Shown here: positions 4,292-5,928 of the stretch, piece by piece
Position numbering within the stretch: position 1 is the first letter of the stretch
Layout of the letters: every line of letters begins with the position of its first letter
Assembly (NCBI GenBank): GCA_002404215.1
Contig: DHJG01000012.1
Span: forward strand, 1 to 5,928
DNA: 5,928 bases
DNA from: Desulfosporosinus sp. UBA4726
GTDB taxonomy: Bacteria; Bacillota; Desulfitobacteriia; Desulfitobacteriales; Desulfitobacteriaceae
Direction of reading: 5' to 3'
Translations under genes and position numbers: made by a program
Notes under the pieces: model-generated
What the model was told of the DNA's origin: nothing
What the model saw: the letters and a program-made list of their open reading frames with translations, nothing else
Database searches by the model: none

Positions 4292-5928
4292 ATGATATTA
4301 GCAATAGAAAATCTAGTTTTATTACCAGGAATGACTTATCCCTTAAGAATAGACCGCTTCAGCGAGGATGAGCTGGTCTGTATTCGAGACAAAAATCAAG
4401 AAATTGTGGCGTTGCCATTAAAGCGGCATAGGGACCGACATGAAATCAACGTGGAGGATTTCTACACAACAGGCGTTGCACTTGAGGTGCTAGAGGTCAA
4501 TCCCAGCGAAAAAGGATACCATGTTCAAGTTAAGATCTTAAACCGTGTGGAAGTATCGGATATCAACATTGCAGAAAACATGATCACTGGAAAAACTGTT
4601 TCCGCGCAGGAAGTCATCGACCTCAACGAAAATGGTCAGAAAGAAATGATGACCTATATTCAAAATATATCTCATCAAATTGGAGCCAAATTCAGAGAGT
4701 CAGAGGGTATTATAAAGGCAATTGATGAGATAAAGGATCTTAATGTTTTGATAGGATATATCTCCCGGTTTCTTCCACTCTCACAGGAAGAGAAATATAC
4801 CTTAATGGAAATAGCGTCACTAAAGGAGCGCAGTTTGACGTTTATTGATTATTTCTTACATTACAAAGAAGGGATTCAGCTCCAGATTGAAATGTCGGAA
4901 CGGTTTTCCGAAAAAGCGAATAAAAATTATCGTGAAACGGTATTGCGGGAACAGCTGAGAGAAATTCAGAAAGAACTGAATGAAGTCGAACCAGCCTCCG
5001 GCATCAAGAAGAAAGATTATAGAGCACGCATTGAAAAGGCACACATGCCTGAAGAGATTCAAACAGCTTCACTAGAAGAGTTAAGCAAACTGGAAAGTCA
5101 AAATCCCGCGAGCTCGGATTATAATGTGATTCAGAACTATTTAGACATTCTTGTAGAACTACCCTGGGAAATGAAGGCGGAGAAGCTCGTCGATATTGGA
5201 GAAGCTCGGCGTGTCCTAGATGAGCAGCATGATGGCCTAGAGAAAGTAAAGGATCGTATCATACAGCATCTTGCGGTCATGCAATTGAAAAAAGATAAAC
5301 AGGGTTCTATCCTTTTGCTCGTGGGTCCTCCAGGAACAGGGAAAACAAGCCTGGGCAAGAGCATCGCGGGAGCATTGGACCGAAAATATACTAGACTCAG
5401 TCTGGGTGGTATCCGCGACGAGGCTGAAATCCGTGGGCACCGCAGAACTTATGTAGGTGCAATGCCCGGACGCATCCTGCAAAGCATCAAAAAGGCTGGG
5501 GTCATGAATCCTGTTATGGTTTTAGACGAAGTGGATAAATTGATGACAGGTTATAACGGGGACCCAGCAAGTGCGTTACTCGAGGTGTTGGATCCTGAAC
5601 AAAACAATACCTTTACAGACCATTATTTGGATCTGCCTTACGATTTGTCCAACGTATTTTTTATTGCAACAGCAAACTCGCTTGAAAACATTCCCGGCCC
5701 CTTGCTGGACCGCATGGAAGTCATTCAGCTTTCAAGCTATACTACAAATGAAAAGTTTAACATTGGTAAAAATCATTTAATCAAGGAGGCACTAGAAGAA
5801 CATGGCTTAACGGAGGCTGATCTTCAAATCAGTGATGAAACCTTAAAGAAAATTATTTCAGACTACACCATGGAGGCCGGTGTCAGGGGACTGAAAAAAC
5901 AATTGGCCGCTATTGCCAGAAGTGTCGT
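4292..5928 (+). CDS. lon: ATP-dependent Lon protease (endopeptidase La), 3' part outside window
   Basis: The frame is open for 545 codons to the right edge. Lon is a cytoplasmic hexameric AAA+ protease that unfolds and degrades damaged and regulatory proteins. Order of parts: a divergent N-terminal substrate-binding domain (from 'ENLVLLPGMTYPLRI' to about 190), a helical/coiled-coil linker (about 190-270), the conserved 'SSDYNVIQNYLDILVELPW' (274-292), then the AAA+ module. Walker A is GPPGTGKT (345-352, Lys351), followed by 'LGGIRDEAEIRGHRRTYVGAMPGR'-type pore residues. Walker B is D412-E413, sensor 1 is Asn462, the Arg finger is Arg474 and sensor 2 is Arg532 in 'GVRGL'. Numbering runs about 10-11 behind E. 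coli Lon, which indicates a full-length ATPase part. The Ser-Lys protease domain lies beyond the edge, so protease activity cannot be verified. The N-domain is far less conserved than the ATPase, so substrate choice may differ from housekeeping Lon. The operator upstream suggests control by the neighbouring TetR protein. Confidence -1.
   Translation, partial: MILAIENLVLLPGMTYPLRIDRFSEDELVCIRDKNQEIVALPLKRHRDRHEINVEDFYTTGVALEVLEVNPSEKGYHVQVKILNRVEVSDINIAENMITGKTVSAQEVIDLNENGQKEMMTYIQNISHQIGAKFRESEGIIKAIDEIKDLNVLIGYISRFLPLSQEEKYTLMEIASLKERSLTFIDYFLHYKEGIQLQIEMSERFSEKANKNYRETVLREQLREIQKELNEVEPASGIKKKDYRARIEKAHMPEEIQTASLEELSKLESQNPASSDYNVIQNYLDILVELPWEMKAEKLVDIGEARRVLDEQHDGLEKVKDRIIQHLAVMQLKKDKQGSILLLVGPPGTGKTSLGKSIAGALDRKYTRLSLGGIRDEAEIRGHRRTYVGAMPGRILQSIKKAGVMNPVMVLDEVDKLMTGYNGDPASALLEVLDPEQNNTFTDHYLDLPYDLSNVFFIATANSLENIPGPLLDRMEVIQLSSYTTNEKFNIGKNHLIKEALEEHGLTEADLQISDETLKKIISDYTMEAGVRGLKKQLAAIARSV

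Noticed and set aside
4856..5780. Open frames at 4856-5062, 5137-5364 and 5237-5482 (minus) and 5571-5780 (plus)
   Set aside because: All lie within the conserved lon reading frame, which carries every expected AAA+ motif.

Overview
The window looks like chromosomal DNA from a low- to mid-GC Clostridia-type Firmicute, perhaps of the Desulfosporosinus/Desulfitobacterium kind. The reasons are A/T-leaning codon use, strong GGAGG-type ribosome binding sites, a TTG start, a cell-wall-binding repeat 2 (CWB2) surface protein and Firmicute-style regulators. The genus is inference. All five recognised genes lie on the + strand; I found no mobile element, CRISPR array, tRNA or rRNA.

Layout. (1) 1-1577: the 3' end of an RND-family efflux permease gene, overlapped by 17 nt by an HlyD/AcrA-type membrane-fusion adaptor gene that starts at a TTG, then a clear rho-independent terminator. 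(2) 1578-1903: a 326-nt stretch with no gene. It holds a tandem heptamer, a GC-rich hairpin and a set of long-range complementary arms (about 1686-1846) that suggest a folded RNA leader of the next gene. (3) 1904-3469: a secreted protein with three CWB2 modules followed by a complete YkuD-type L,D-transpeptidase domain with visible His and Cys catalytic residues, so an enzyme that appears to be anchored to the wall it modifies. (4) 3519-4157: a TetR/AcrR-family repressor with a near-consensus promoter whose spacer contains an 18-bp palindrome. (5) 4254-5928: an almost identical palindrome, perfect in its arms, just upstream of the ribosome binding site of an ATP-dependent Lon protease gene. 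The lon gene runs off the right edge after the AAA+ module, before the protease domain.

How the genes may work together. The RND permease and adaptor form one transcription unit for envelope export. The TetR protein very probably represses itself and the neighbouring lon gene through the shared operator, a ligand-responsive switch on a quality-control protease. The efflux genes, the wall-anchored transpeptidase and a TetR-controlled Lon fit an envelope or chemical stress theme, but only the TetR-Lon link has direct sequence support (the repeated operator).

The points most worth a second look are the unassigned structured leader at 1662-1890, the CWB2-L,D-transpeptidase fusion with its change of codon use at the domain border, and the duplicated operator tying tetR to lon.
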